From contig MENF01000100.1 of NCBI GenBank assembly GCA_001769035.1, forward strand, positions 1 to 64,000: a DNA stretch of 64,000 nucleotides. The letters are read 5' to 3'. Shown one piece after another: positions 27,321 through 35,687 of the stretch. This stretch comes from Bacteroidetes bacterium GWA2_32_17 (GTDB lineage Bacteria > Bacteroidota > Bacteroidia > Bacteroidales > GWA2-32-17). Made by a program: the position numbers and the translations under genes. Below the pieces are notes generated by a model. It was not told the DNA's origin and did no database searches. It was given only the letters and a program-made list of their open reading frames with translations. Each line of letters begins with the position of its first letter. Position 1 is the first letter of the stretch.

Positions 27321-29837
27321 TTATTTGTTTTGATTACTGTTTTCAATATCTACCATATATTCTGCATTGAGTCTAATCATTTCTTCCAAGTTAATTTTTC
27401 TTTTTTTAGATTGAATAATTACATTATTTAACCAATCAGGAGTATTTTTTATTTGGTCTATATAAAAATTAACTCTATTTTCCCGATTAATTAATTGTTT
27501 ACTAAAATTATCACTTAAAAGGATTTGATGATTGTTTTTAAATAATTCAGATTGATTATTATTTAATGATAGAATCGGACAATAAACATTAGTGTTAGCT
27601 TCCCGAATAAGTAAATCATCAATATACATGGTATCATTAGAAATAGCTCTTGTATCAATAAAAAGATTGCCAGTATTTTGTAATTTATAAACTTTAAATT
27701 TTAATTCAACTAAACTCCAATCACCAACTACTATTTCACAATATCGAGGGTCGGTATAGTAATTCCAATATCCTTTATTTTCCTGAGGGTCATATTCATC
27801 TATACATACAAACACACACGATCTTTCTTCTTTAGCATTGTTATACCAAAAACTTAATATATATTCCTTATTTGGATCAAAGGTGTTTGCTTCATATTTG
27901 AATAGATAACTTACGCCTGAACGGGGTAACGTAAAGCACCCTTTACCTCTGAATTTAATTTTAGAAGAATAATTATCAAAATTATTATAATAGATTAAAC
28001 CAGTTGTGTCAGATGTATATAGTCCCTTTCTATTAAAAAGAAATTGATTTAATGACATGTATTCATCAATTTCTTTTTGAACATTATATTCAAATAATTT
28101 CTCATAAGATATTTCATATAAGCTTATTAGCGAATCCTTTAATAATAAATCCGCTTTTGAAAGAATAGCTTGTTCATAAAATGTAAGAGGTTCATTTGAA
28201 AAAGAAATAAGAAATGGTTTTCTTAATTTAATATCACTGGCTATTTCTTTTGAATAAAATGCTGGAGCTAATACTTGAAGCTCTTTTTTGGCTTCGGTCA
28301 TAGAGGTTCTTGAAAGCATTGCACCAAGAACAGGTAATTTTGTGTAATATGATAGAACAAGGGTGTTTCGTAATGAATTGTGTGTTGCTTCTCGTTTAAA
28401 CCACTCGGAACCATTAAGAAAGAAGGGTAATGGTATAATAGCTTGATATTTAGATGTTTTTATGTTTTTTAATGCTCTTTTATAGTAATCGGGCAAATTA
28501 TCTTTTAAAAACAGATTATGTTCTTTAGTAATAAACCCCGAGAAAAAATAATGATAAGGTAATCCTTCATAAATATATGAGAGTGGAAGAAGTATAACAA
28601 TAAAAAAGCCAATATGTTTTCTTTGTTTAAACAACATAAAATTGTAAAATTTATTTATAATAAATACACAATAAACCGTGATTATAAAATAAAATAGCCA
28701 TGCAAATCTTCCTAAAGCTCTAAATTGTTTTAAAAACGGTGCCCAATCAAGAATAAACATCATCCCCCATCTAAATGGATAAGCCATTGAAAATAGAACA
28801 AAAATGACAGAAACGATAAGAATTACAATTATTTCGTTTGGAAACAATGTTTTTTTAATTTGATTTTTTTTCTTTAATATTAAAAGAATAATCGAATAAA
28901 AAATTACTGCAATAATTATAACATCGCTTAAAAAGCCAATGTATGCCATACCCTCACCATGTTGGTCGCTAAACAAATGAATTTTATCAAGGATTGGTCT
29001 TAATGGAGGAAAATATGGAAGAAAAACAGTATCCCATGTTGCATTATAAATTAGTAAACCAACAGGAGTAGTAGGTCTGTTTATATGAGTTTCTATTACT
29101 ATTACTATAATTGCAAAAATCAATAAAGGAACAAAAACCATAAAAATTAACGAAAGATAACCTTTCCAGTCTTTTTTTAATTTTTTAAACCCCAGTAAAT
29201 AATCAACAACCCAATATGCTAGTGCAAACATAACTAACACCATCCCAAGATATGAATGAATAAAAAACCAAAAAAGTGCCATTACTGAATACAATATACT
29301 CCATTTAATTTTATTTTGTGAATGATAAATTTTAATAATTATGTACCATGCTAAAGGAATTACAAAAGAATATGCAAGATGATAATGACCATATAGTCTG
29401 AAAATTTGAGGAGATAAAATTGTTATTGAAAATGCTCCAAAAACTGCTAAAAATTTATGAACTTTATAATGTAACAAAATAAGATATAAGAAATAAGCAC
29501 ATAAAACATAAGAAAAAATAATTAAAAAATTCATTATTCCTATTGCATAATTGCCAACTAAAGGGAATAATGCAGAAACTAATTTAACTGGTATTCCTAT
29601 TGATGGTTGAGCTGCTGCAAAAATAACATTATCATAATAAGGATAATTCATCCCTTTAAATTCAATATAAGAACTATCATTATTTATATGAAAAGCATAA
29701 GTATAATATGCTTGTATAGCATCACCTTCTGTATTGAACATATAGGAATTTGGTGATAAGATAACTTTATAATAAAATGTAAATAAAAATGAGATAGTAA
29801 GAAGAATTAATATTAACTGCGGAAGTCTCTTTTTCAT
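27321..29837 (-). CDS. Large GT-C/YfhO-like membrane protein with jelly-roll and W-module
   Basis: 838 residues. About 11-13 membrane helices (residues 5-430) with a short periplasmic loop carrying an acidic motif (NTEGDAIQAYYTYAFH) and RLYGHYHLAYSFVIPL, as in GT-C-fold glycosyltransferases or YfhO-like proteins that use polyprenyl-phosphate sugars. Then a periplasmic part (about 440-838) that includes a beta-rich jelly-roll-like segment ending YIDDLLIREA, like the lipoprotein at 15771-16274. The last 50 residues contain one W-module (NTPDWLNNVIIQSKKRKINLEE). It probably transfers a sugar from a lipid carrier in the periplasm; the family assignment is tentative. It is divergent from the GT2 gene that follows, which could supply the lipid-linked sugar. 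Confidence 0.7.
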   Translation of the reverse strand: MKKRLPQLILILLTISFLFTFYYKVILSPNSYMFNTEGDAIQAYYTYAFHINNDSSYIEFKGMNYPYYDNVIFAAAQPSIGIPVKLVSALFPLVGNYAIGIMNFLIIFSYVLCAYFLYLILLHYKVHKFLAVFGAFSITILSPQIFRLYGHYHLAYSFVIPLAWYIIIKIYHSQNKIKWSILYSVMALFWFFIHSYLGMVLVMFALAYWVVDYLLGFKKLKKDWKGYLSLIFMVFVPLLIFAIIVIVIETHINRPTTPVGLLIYNATWDTVFLPYFPPLRPILDKIHLFSDQHGEGMAYIGFLSDVIIIAVIFYSIILLILKKKNQIKKTLFPNEIIVILIVSVIFVLFSMAYPFRWGMMFILDWAPFLKQFRALGRFAWLFYFIITVYCVFIINKFYNFMLFKQRKHIGFFIVILLPLSYIYEGLPYHYFFSGFITKEHNLFLKDNLPDYYKRALKNIKTSKYQAIIPLPFFLNGSEWFKREATHNSLRNTLVLSYYTKLPVLGAMLSRTSMTEAKKELQVLAPAFYSKEIASDIKLRKPFLISFSNEPLTFYEQAILSKADLLLKDSLISLYEISYEKLFEYNVQKEIDEYMSLNQFLFNRKGLYTSDTTGLIYYNNFDNYSSKIKFRGKGCFTLPRSGVSYLFKYEANTFDPNKEYILSFWYNNAKEERSCVFVCIDEYDPQENKGYWNYYTDPRYCEIVVGDWSLVELKFKVYKLQNTGNLFIDTRAISNDTMYIDDLLIREANTNVYCPILSLNNNQSELFKNNHQILLSDNFSKQLINRENRVNFYIDQIKNTPDWLNNVIIQSKKRKINLEEMIRLNAEYMVDIENSNQNK

Positions 29838-29909
29838 ATGTAACCCTTGTTGTTTTTTGTCAAAGATATTAATACATTTTATACCTTAAAACATTTATTT
29901 AAAAATTAT

Positions 29910-29917
29910 TACTTTTG
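29910..29917 (+). promoter_or_regulatory. Candidate -7 element of the GT2-methyltransferase pair
   Basis: TACTTTTG matches TAnnTTTG, 18 bp before the ATG at 29936. It overlaps the TTG that the ORF track uses as start, which argues for the downstream ATG. Confidence 0.45.
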
Positions 29918-29935
29918 CTAAATAAAAATATTATT

Positions 29936-30868
29936 ATGACTCAACAACAGCCAAAAATATCTATTATCATACCTTGTCATAACGAAGAGGGTAATATAGA
30001 ATTTCTATATTCTAAATTAAAGCAATCAATTATTGCTTTCCCATCGCATGAAATTATTTTTGTAGATGATGGAAGTACTGATAAAACAATCTTGAAAATT
30101 CGATTAATAGCTAGTAAAGATGCGTTTGTTAAATATATTTCTTTTTCAACTAATTTCGGACATCAAAATGCATTAAAAGCAGGTCTTGATTATTCTTCCG
30201 GCGATTGTGCCATTAGTATGGATGCTGATATGCAACACCCCCCTGAATTGATTCCTTTGTTAATTGAAAAATGGAAAGAAGGCTTTGAGGTGGTTTATAC
30301 TATCAGAAAGGAAGAAGAAAATATTCCATTTTTTAAAAAAGTTACTTCTACCCTTTTTTATAAACTTGCTGGGAAATTTTCAGAAACAAAGATATATCCG
30401 GGTGCTGCTGATTTTCGCTTATTAGATAAAAAAGTCGTTGATGAGATAAAAAAATTAAAGGAGAATTTTCTTTTTTTTAGAGGGCTTGTTAATTGGATGG
30501 GGTTTTCTCAATTTCCTATTGAATTTAAAGCTGAAGTAAGATATTCTGGTAAAACAAAATATTCTTTTAAACGAATGTTTAAATTTGCTTTGTCGGGGAT
30601 AACATCTTTTAGTACAAAACCTTTACAAATTTCAACAATCATAGGATCTATCATAGCATTATGCGCATTTATTTATGGTATTTATGCAATTTCAATAGCT
30701 TTATTTACTTATAACGTAGTACCCGGGTGGACATCTATGTTAGCTAGTGTTCTTTTTATTGGTGGTTTGCAGCTTATTATGATTGGAATATTAGGAGAAT
30801 ATATTGGTAAGCTCTTTATTGAAAATAAAAGAAGACCAAATTATATAATTAGGGAAAAAAATTTTTAA
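29936..30868 (+). CDS. Polyprenyl-phosphate glycosyltransferase, GT2 with two membrane helices
   Basis: Start at the ATG 29936 (310 aa; MTQQQPKISIIIPCHNEEGN). The GT2 catalytic domain shows ISIIIPCHNEEGNIEFL, IIFVDDGSTDKT, the metal-binding ISMDADMQHPPELI and YPGAADFRLLDK. Two C-terminal helices (about 235-300) and 'GILGEYIGKLFIENKRRPNYII' are typical of the DPM1/GtrB/ArnC group, which load a sugar onto undecaprenyl phosphate. It could feed the divergently transcribed GT-C-like protein. The methyltransferase gene starts 18 bp after its stop codon. Confidence 0.9.
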   Translation: MTQQQPKISIIIPCHNEEGNIEFLYSKLKQSIIAFPSHEIIFVDDGSTDKTILKIRLIASKDAFVKYISFSTNFGHQNALKAGLDYSSGDCAISMDADMQHPPELIPLLIEKWKEGFEVVYTIRKEEENIPFFKKVTSTLFYKLAGKFSETKIYPGAADFRLLDKKVVDEIKKLKENFLFFRGLVNWMGFSQFPIEFKAEVRYSGKTKYSFKRMFKFALSGITSFSTKPLQISTIIGSIIALCAFIYGIYAISIALFTYNVVPGWTSMLASVLFIGGLQLIMIGILGEYIGKLFIENKRRPNYIIREKNF

Positions 30869-30886
30869 TTTTTTAATTGTTTTTTC

Positions 30887-31579
30887 ATGACTGAAAATAA
30901 AAATAAGGATGATAAAATGTATTTTTTTGAGTCGTTTGCTGATGATTTTGACTCAAAAATGAATATGTATGATACAAACAAGAGATTACATGTAGTGTTT
31001 AATGAACTTTTAACTGAAGATATTCATGAGAAAAAGCTTCTTGATGCAGGCTGTGGTACAGGATGGTTTAGCAAATGGTCTGTTGAAAGAGGAGCTGATG
31101 TAACATCAATGGATTTAGGTGAAAACTTACTCTCAAAGGTAGAACAGAAATGTCATAGCAAGAGAATTGTTGGTTCAATATTGCAAATACCTTTTCCAAA
31201 TAATACTTTTGACATTGTTGTTTCGAGTGAAGTTATAGAACACGTACCTGATCCATTTCTGGCAATTTCAGAACTTTATCGTGTTCTTAAACCAAATGGG
31301 ATAATGGTTTTAACTACTCCTAATAAACTATGGTATTTTGCAATTTGGTTTGCAAATACTTTTAAACTAAGGACTTATGAAGGTCTTGAAAATTGGACAG
31401 GATGGTTTAAAATGAGAAAATATTTAAAAACGATTGGATTTAAAAACGTGCAAATGTCAGGAATTCACATGTTCCCTTTTGTAATAGCTTTTTTAAATCC
31501 TGTTTTAGATTTTTTCCATCGTTTTAATAAAAAATTAGGTCCCCTTATGCTAAATATGGCAATTAAAGCCAATAAGTAA
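30887..31579 (+). CDS. Class I SAM-dependent methyltransferase (UbiG-like)
   Basis: 230 residues with a Rossmann methyltransferase core: KKLLDAGCGTGWFSKWSVERGADVTSMDLG (SAM loop and acidic residue), then IPFPNNTFDIVVSSEVIEHVPDP and LYRVLKPNGIMVLTTPN. It resembles UbiG-like O-methyltransferases, but in this context, next to glycosyltransferases, methylation of a sugar or lipid-linked intermediate is as likely as quinone synthesis. Co-transcribed with the upstream GT2 gene. The substrate cannot be decided from the sequence. Confidence 0.85.
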   Translation: MTENKNKDDKMYFFESFADDFDSKMNMYDTNKRLHVVFNELLTEDIHEKKLLDAGCGTGWFSKWSVERGADVTSMDLGENLLSKVEQKCHSKRIVGSILQIPFPNNTFDIVVSSEVIEHVPDPFLAISELYRVLKPNGIMVLTTPNKLWYFAIWFANTFKLRTYEGLENWTGWFKMRKYLKTIGFKNVQMSGIHMFPFVIAFLNPVLDFFHRFNKKLGPLMLNMAIKANK

Positions 31580-31660
31580 CAGATATTAAATATGGTTATA
31601 GCGAAACTTCCTGTCAATTTTAACATTTTTACCAAGCGTTTGTCTCAATTGGACAATATC

Positions 31661-32377
31661 TCAATTAGTTAAAAAGTATTTGATTATACAATATGTTGCT
31701 CTAACCCCATCTTTCCATCCAATTTTTTTCCCATCGACATAAGTCCGTCCATAATACGAAATTCCCACTTCATAAATTCTAATGTTAGGTATTTTGGCAA
31801 TTTTTGCTGTTACTTCCGGCTCAAAACCAAAGCGTTTTTCTTTTAAATGCAACGATTGGATTGTTTCAGTTTTAAAGAGTTTATAACAAGTTTCCATGTC
31901 AGTTAGGTTAAGATTTGTAAACATATTTGAAAACTTTGTCAGAAACCTGTTTCCTATACTATGCCAATAATATAAAATTCTATGCGGGTTTCCACCCATA
32001 AAACGCGAACCAAAAACAACATCTGCAAATCCCTCAACAATTGGCTTAAGTAAATCATTGTATTCGCGTGGATCGTATTCCATATCGGCATCCTGAATAA
32101 TTAAATATTCGCCCGTAGCATGTGCTATTCCTGTGTGTAATGCTGCTCCTTTGCCTTTATTAAATTCGTGATTAAATATTTTTATATCTTCATTTTTATG
32201 ATTTTCGCAATATTCATTTAGAACTTGTAAGGTTGCATCTTTTGAACAATCGTTTACAATAATCAATTCTTTTTTAATATCAGCTATTAAAGTAACATCA
32301 AGAATTTTATCTAGAATGTTGTTAATAGTTTTCTCTTCGTTGTAAGCAGGAATAACTATTGAAAGTTTTGTGAACAT
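31661..32377 (-). CDS. Family 2 glycosyltransferase (DPM1-like, no membrane helices)
   Basis: 238 residues: [72 protein letters not shown] and a GSRFMGGNP segment. It is a dolichol/undecaprenyl-phosphate sugar transferase type without the C-terminal helices, so it is soluble or peripheral. Transcribed towards the methyltransferase gene, with about 80 bp between the stops. The donor sugar is not known. Confidence 0.88.
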   Translation of the reverse strand: MFTKLSIVIPAYNEEKTINNILDKILDVTLIADIKKELIIVNDCSKDATLQVLNEYCENHKNEDIKIFNHEFNKGKGAALHTGIAHATGEYLIIQDADMEYDPREYNDLLKPIVEGFADVVFGSRFMGGNPHRILYYWHSIGNRFLTKFSNMFTNLNLTDMETCYKLFKTETIQSLHLKEKRFGFEPEVTAKIAKIPNIRIYEVGISYYGRTYVDGKKIGWKDGVRATYCIIKYFLTN

Positions 32378-32484
32378 TTATAGTCATTAAATAATAAAGT
32401 ACAATATTAATAATTATTCTTTAAAAAATTTTGACTTTAAAAATTAAAGAATTTTTAATAATTTTTTCAATCTAAAAATTAACC

Positions 32485-32492
32485 TATTTTTG
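32485..32492 (+). promoter_or_regulatory. Candidate -7 element of efp
   Basis: TATTTTTG matches TAnnTTTG, 24 bp before the efp start codon. Confidence 0.45.
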
Positions 32493-32515
32493 CATAAAGA
32501 ATTTTATAAAAATTT

Positions 32516-33085
32516 ATGGCAAATACAGCAGATTTCAAAAACGGACTTTGTATTATTTACAACAACGATTTGTTTACAATTGTTGAATTTCAACATGTTA
32601 AGCCTGGCAAAGGTGGTGCTTTTGTTAGAACTAAATTAAAGAATTTAAAAACAGGGAAAGTTATTGATAACACTTTTAACTCTGGAGTTAAAATTGATTT
32701 AGCAAATATTGAACGTCGTTCATATCAGTTTTTATACAAAGACGATATGGGTTATAATTTTATGCATAACGAAACTTTTGAACAAATAAGTATTCCTGAA
32801 AATATGATTGAAATTCCTGGTTTACTAAAAGAAGGAATACAAATTTATATTGCATTTGATGCAAATACCGAAACGCCTCTTACCTGCGAACTACCACCTT
32901 TTATTGAGCTCAAAGTAACTTATACCGAACACGGATTAAAAGGCGATACTGCCTCATCAACGGCACTTAAAAAAGCAACTTTAGAAACAGGTCTCGAAAT
33001 TAAAGTACCACTTTTTATTAATGCTGGCGAAACAATAAAAGTTGATACACGCAACCTTAGTTACTCTGAAAGAGTCAGGAAATAA
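32516..33085 (+). CDS. efp: Elongation factor P
   Basis: 189 residues, normal EF-P length, with the KOW-like N-terminal domain and two OB domains. The modification loop reads [19 protein letters not shown], with the conserved Lys at its tip; the C-terminal signature is present as [27 protein letters not shown] binds stalled ribosomes between the P and E sites and promotes peptide bond formation at polyproline stretches. No Lys-modifying genes (epmA/epmB) are in the window. Confidence 0.97.
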   Translation: MANTADFKNGLCIIYNNDLFTIVEFQHVKPGKGGAFVRTKLKNLKTGKVIDNTFNSGVKIDLANIERRSYQFLYKDDMGYNFMHNETFEQISIPENMIEIPGLLKEGIQIYIAFDANTETPLTCELPPFIELKVTYTEHGLKGDTASSTALKKATLETGLEIKVPLFINAGETIKVDTRNLSYSERVRK

Positions 33086-33468
33086 ATTTAAGATGATTGA
33101 TAAGATTGAGAAAAAAAGATTAAAAAGATTGACAAAAAAAGATTGAAAAGATTTATAAGACAAGATTGATAAGAAAGATTGAAGAAAAACCTGCAAACAA
33201 TGAACAATAATAACAATGGTCACACAATAGTTAATACAATGGTCACACAATTGTTAATACAATGGTCACACAATTGTTTTCTAACTGCATTACAAATGCT
33301 GACAATTGTATGACTATTGTATGACTATGTATGACTATTGTATGACTATGTATGACTATTGAATGACAGTGAGTTTTTTTGAACAGTGAACAGTGAACAG
33401 TCGGCAGTGAACGTAGAACAATAAACTTTTTAAACTTTTTTGAACAGTAAACTATAAAATACAAAAAG
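33086..33468. repeat. Repeat-rich spacer between efp and lpxD
   Basis: Three sub-blocks. 33093-33186: runs of 'aagattgataagattga'-like units. 33214-33282: three contiguous units of 23 bp, 'caatggtcacacaattgttaata', starting at 33214, 33237 and 33260. 33307-33366: five units of 10-11 bp, 'tgtatgactat'. 33381-33450: 'gaacagtgaacagtgaac'-type units. No gene; the antisense 73- and 89-aa ORFs are translations of repeats. The tandem units have no spacers, so this is not a CRISPR. Confidence 0.75.
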
Positions 33469-34407
33469 ATGAAACTTCCCAGACCATATAAAATTAGCGA
33501 AATTGCAGGTTTTTTGGGAATAACATTTATTGGCGACGAAAATGCACTTATTACAGGTGTTAACGAAATTCATAATATCGAGAAAGGCGACTTAACTTTT
33601 GCCGATAGTTCAAAGTATTATGAGCGGGCTCTTTTTAGCTCTGCAAATGCTATAATAATTAATACTAAACCTGAAAATACAAATAGTAAAAATTTAATTT
33701 TTTCCGAAGACCCTTTCCGCGATTATAATCGTTTTGTAAAACAATTTTTAAGTTTTACGCAAAGTCAACAGGCTATAAGTCCTACTGCTAAAATTGGGAA
33801 CAATACAATTGTTCAGCCAAATGTTTTTATTGGCGACAATGTTGTAATTGGCAATCATTGCGTAATTCACTCAAATGTAAGCATTTATCAAAACTGTATA
33901 GTTGGAGATAACGTTACAATTCACTCAAACACTGTAATTGGTGCCGATGCTTTTTATTATAAAAGAAAAGAAGATGGGTTAGAAAAACTTGAGTCGTGCG
34001 GAAATGTAATAATAAAAGATTTTGTTGAAATTGGTGCAAATTGTACCATTGACCGTGGAGTTAGTTCCAATACAATTATTGGCGAAGGAACAAAACTCGA
34101 TAATTTAATTCAAATTGGACACGATACAACAATTGGTCGAAATTGCATGTTTGCATCGCAAGTTGGTGTTGCTTCGGGAGTTACAATAGAAGATGATGTA
34201 ATATTATGGGGACAAGTTGGTATTCAAAAAGATATAACAATTGGCAAAGGGGCAGTTGTATTGGGGCAGTCGGGAGTTCCAAAATCGCTCGAAGGCGATA
34301 AAACATATTTTGGTTCTCCGGCAACAGAAGCACGCGAAAAAATGAAAGAAATAGCATACTTAAAACAAATACCTGTTTTAATTAAAATTTTAACCGAAAA
34401 ATTATGA
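33469..34407 (+). CDS. lpxD: LpxD-like UDP-3-O-acylglucosamine N-acyltransferase
   Basis: 312 residues. The N-terminal uridine-binding-like domain (about 5-100; [34 protein letters not shown]) is followed by a left-handed beta-helix of about ten hexapeptide rungs (about 105-280; [20 protein letters not shown]) and a helical C-terminus. The catalytic His is expected in [12 protein letters not shown]. LpxD adds the N-linked hydroxyacyl chain in lipid A synthesis. The protein is about 30 residues shorter than E. coli LpxD; Bacteroidota often carry a second, shorter paralogue, so the main lpxD may lie elsewhere. Its stop overlaps the next start (ATGA), giving translational coupling to a phosphatase gene. 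Confidence 0.82.
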   Translation: MKLPRPYKISEIAGFLGITFIGDENALITGVNEIHNIEKGDLTFADSSKYYERALFSSANAIIINTKPENTNSKNLIFSEDPFRDYNRFVKQFLSFTQSQQAISPTAKIGNNTIVQPNVFIGDNVVIGNHCVIHSNVSIYQNCIVGDNVTIHSNTVIGADAFYYKRKEDGLEKLESCGNVIIKDFVEIGANCTIDRGVSSNTIIGEGTKLDNLIQIGHDTTIGRNCMFASQVGVASGVTIEDDVILWGQVGIQKDITIGKGAVVLGQSGVPKSLEGDKTYFGSPATEAREKMKEIAYLKQIPVLIKILTEKL

Positions 34408-35630
34408 CCGAAAAAGCATCTGTTAAACGATTGCAATTATCTAATTTTAAGTTAGATTCACTCTTAAGCATTACTCAAGCTATAAACGAAAACTTATCAA
34501 CAGATGGTTTGCTTAAACGTTACGAAAAAATTATTCGCGAAGATTTAGGAATTGGAAAAGTTTTACTTTATAGTTATAACAAATCATGGCAATGTATTTT
34601 AGCTTCGGGCGTCAAAGACGACTCGTATAAACAAATAAACGTAGAAAACGATTTGTTTTCTTTTCGCGAAATAACAAATGTTACAGCAATGGAACATTGT
34701 AAACTTGCTTCGTTTGATGTTGTTATTCCGGTATTTCATAAAGCAATGCCATTAGCTTATGTTCTTATAGGAGATATTGAAGAAGAACGCGATGGAATCA
34801 GTCCGGTAATTAAACATTTGCGTTTTTTTCAAACTTTAACAAACATTATAATTGTAGCTATCGAAAATAAAAGATTATATAGTGAACATTTAAATCAGGA
34901 AAGCATTCGTAAAGAAATGGAATTGGCTAGCAAAATGCAAACCAATTTAATTCCTAATCCTGATTCACTTCCCAAAAATGAATTTTTATATGTTGCAGCC
35001 TATTATCAGCCACATTATGAGGTGGGTGGCGATTATTACGATTGTTTAAAACTGAACAACAACGAATACGGCTTTTGTATTGCCGATGTATCTGGTAAAG
35101 GAATGTCGGCTGCACTTATAATGTCAAATTTTCAGGCTAGCTTAAGAGCTCTTTTTACTTCGAAAATTGATTTTAGTGAATTAGCTAAAAGATTAAATAA
35201 TATTGTTATAACAAATACAAATGGAGAAAAATACATAACAGTATTTTTAGCTAAATACAATACTTTATTACGCAAACTTACTTATATTAATGCAGGACAT
35301 ATTCCGCCTGTGTTTTTATCCGAAAAAAAAGAAATAAGTTATTTAAAAGAAGGCTGCACAGGATTTGGAATGTTACAGGAAATTCCAAAAGTAACAGTTG
35401 GTACAATTGATATTGAGCCGAATTCGAAACTCCTTTTATGTACCGATGGTATAGTTGAAATGGAAAATGATGATAATATTGAGTTCGGCACTTCAGAAAT
35501 TGAAAGATATATAGCTACTGAAGAAAATATGGATTCTGCTATTTGGAAAATTATGCAACGTTTAAATATTTTTAAAGGCCGAAAACCTTTTTTTGATGAT
35601 ATTTCTATTTTAGGAATTAAATTTTTATAA
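34404..35630 (+). CDS. GAF-like domain plus PP2C/SpoIIE phosphatase (RsbU type)
   Basis: 408 residues, soluble. The N-terminal region (about 15-165) has GAF-like features ([28 protein letters not shown]). A linker helix leads to an RsbU/SpoIIE phosphatase (about 185-405): [75 protein letters not shown] and [10 protein letters not shown]. The metal-binding aspartates of the PP2C fold are visible. Such enzymes dephosphorylate anti-anti-sigma proteins in partner-switching systems, but no rsbV/rsbW-like gene is found here. Overlaps lpxD by 4 bp. Confidence 0.88.
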   Translation: MTEKASVKRLQLSNFKLDSLLSITQAINENLSTDGLLKRYEKIIREDLGIGKVLLYSYNKSWQCILASGVKDDSYKQINVENDLFSFREITNVTAMEHCKLASFDVVIPVFHKAMPLAYVLIGDIEEERDGISPVIKHLRFFQTLTNIIIVAIENKRLYSEHLNQESIRKEMELASKMQTNLIPNPDSLPKNEFLYVAAYYQPHYEVGGDYYDCLKLNNNEYGFCIADVSGKGMSAALIMSNFQASLRALFTSKIDFSELAKRLNNIVITNTNGEKYITVFLAKYNTLLRKLTYINAGHIPPVFLSEKKEISYLKEGCTGFGMLQEIPKVTVGTIDIEPNSKLLLCTDGIVEMENDDNIEFGTSEIERYIATEENMDSAIWKIMQRLNIFKGRKPFFDDISILGIKFL

Positions 35631-35655
35631 AGAATAATTAATCTCTTAAGTTAAC

Positions 35656-35663
35656 TATTTTTG
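35656..35663 (+). promoter_or_regulatory. Candidate -7 element of the propeller-PAS-PP2C gene
   Basis: TATTTTTG matches TAnnTTTG, 25 bp before the ATG at 35688. It suggests that this gene can be transcribed separately from lpxD and the RsbU-type gene. Confidence 0.4.
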
Positions 35664-35687
35664 TAATTCAATTAACAATCTATACAA

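Noticed and set aside
33214-33366. Regular short repeats that might be a CRISPR array
   Set aside because: The 23-bp and 11-bp units are contiguous without spacers, and no cas gene is in the window.
33243-33464. 73-aa minus-strand ORF with 'HSHTIVIHSHTIVIQ'
   Set aside because: It is a translation of the tandem repeats.
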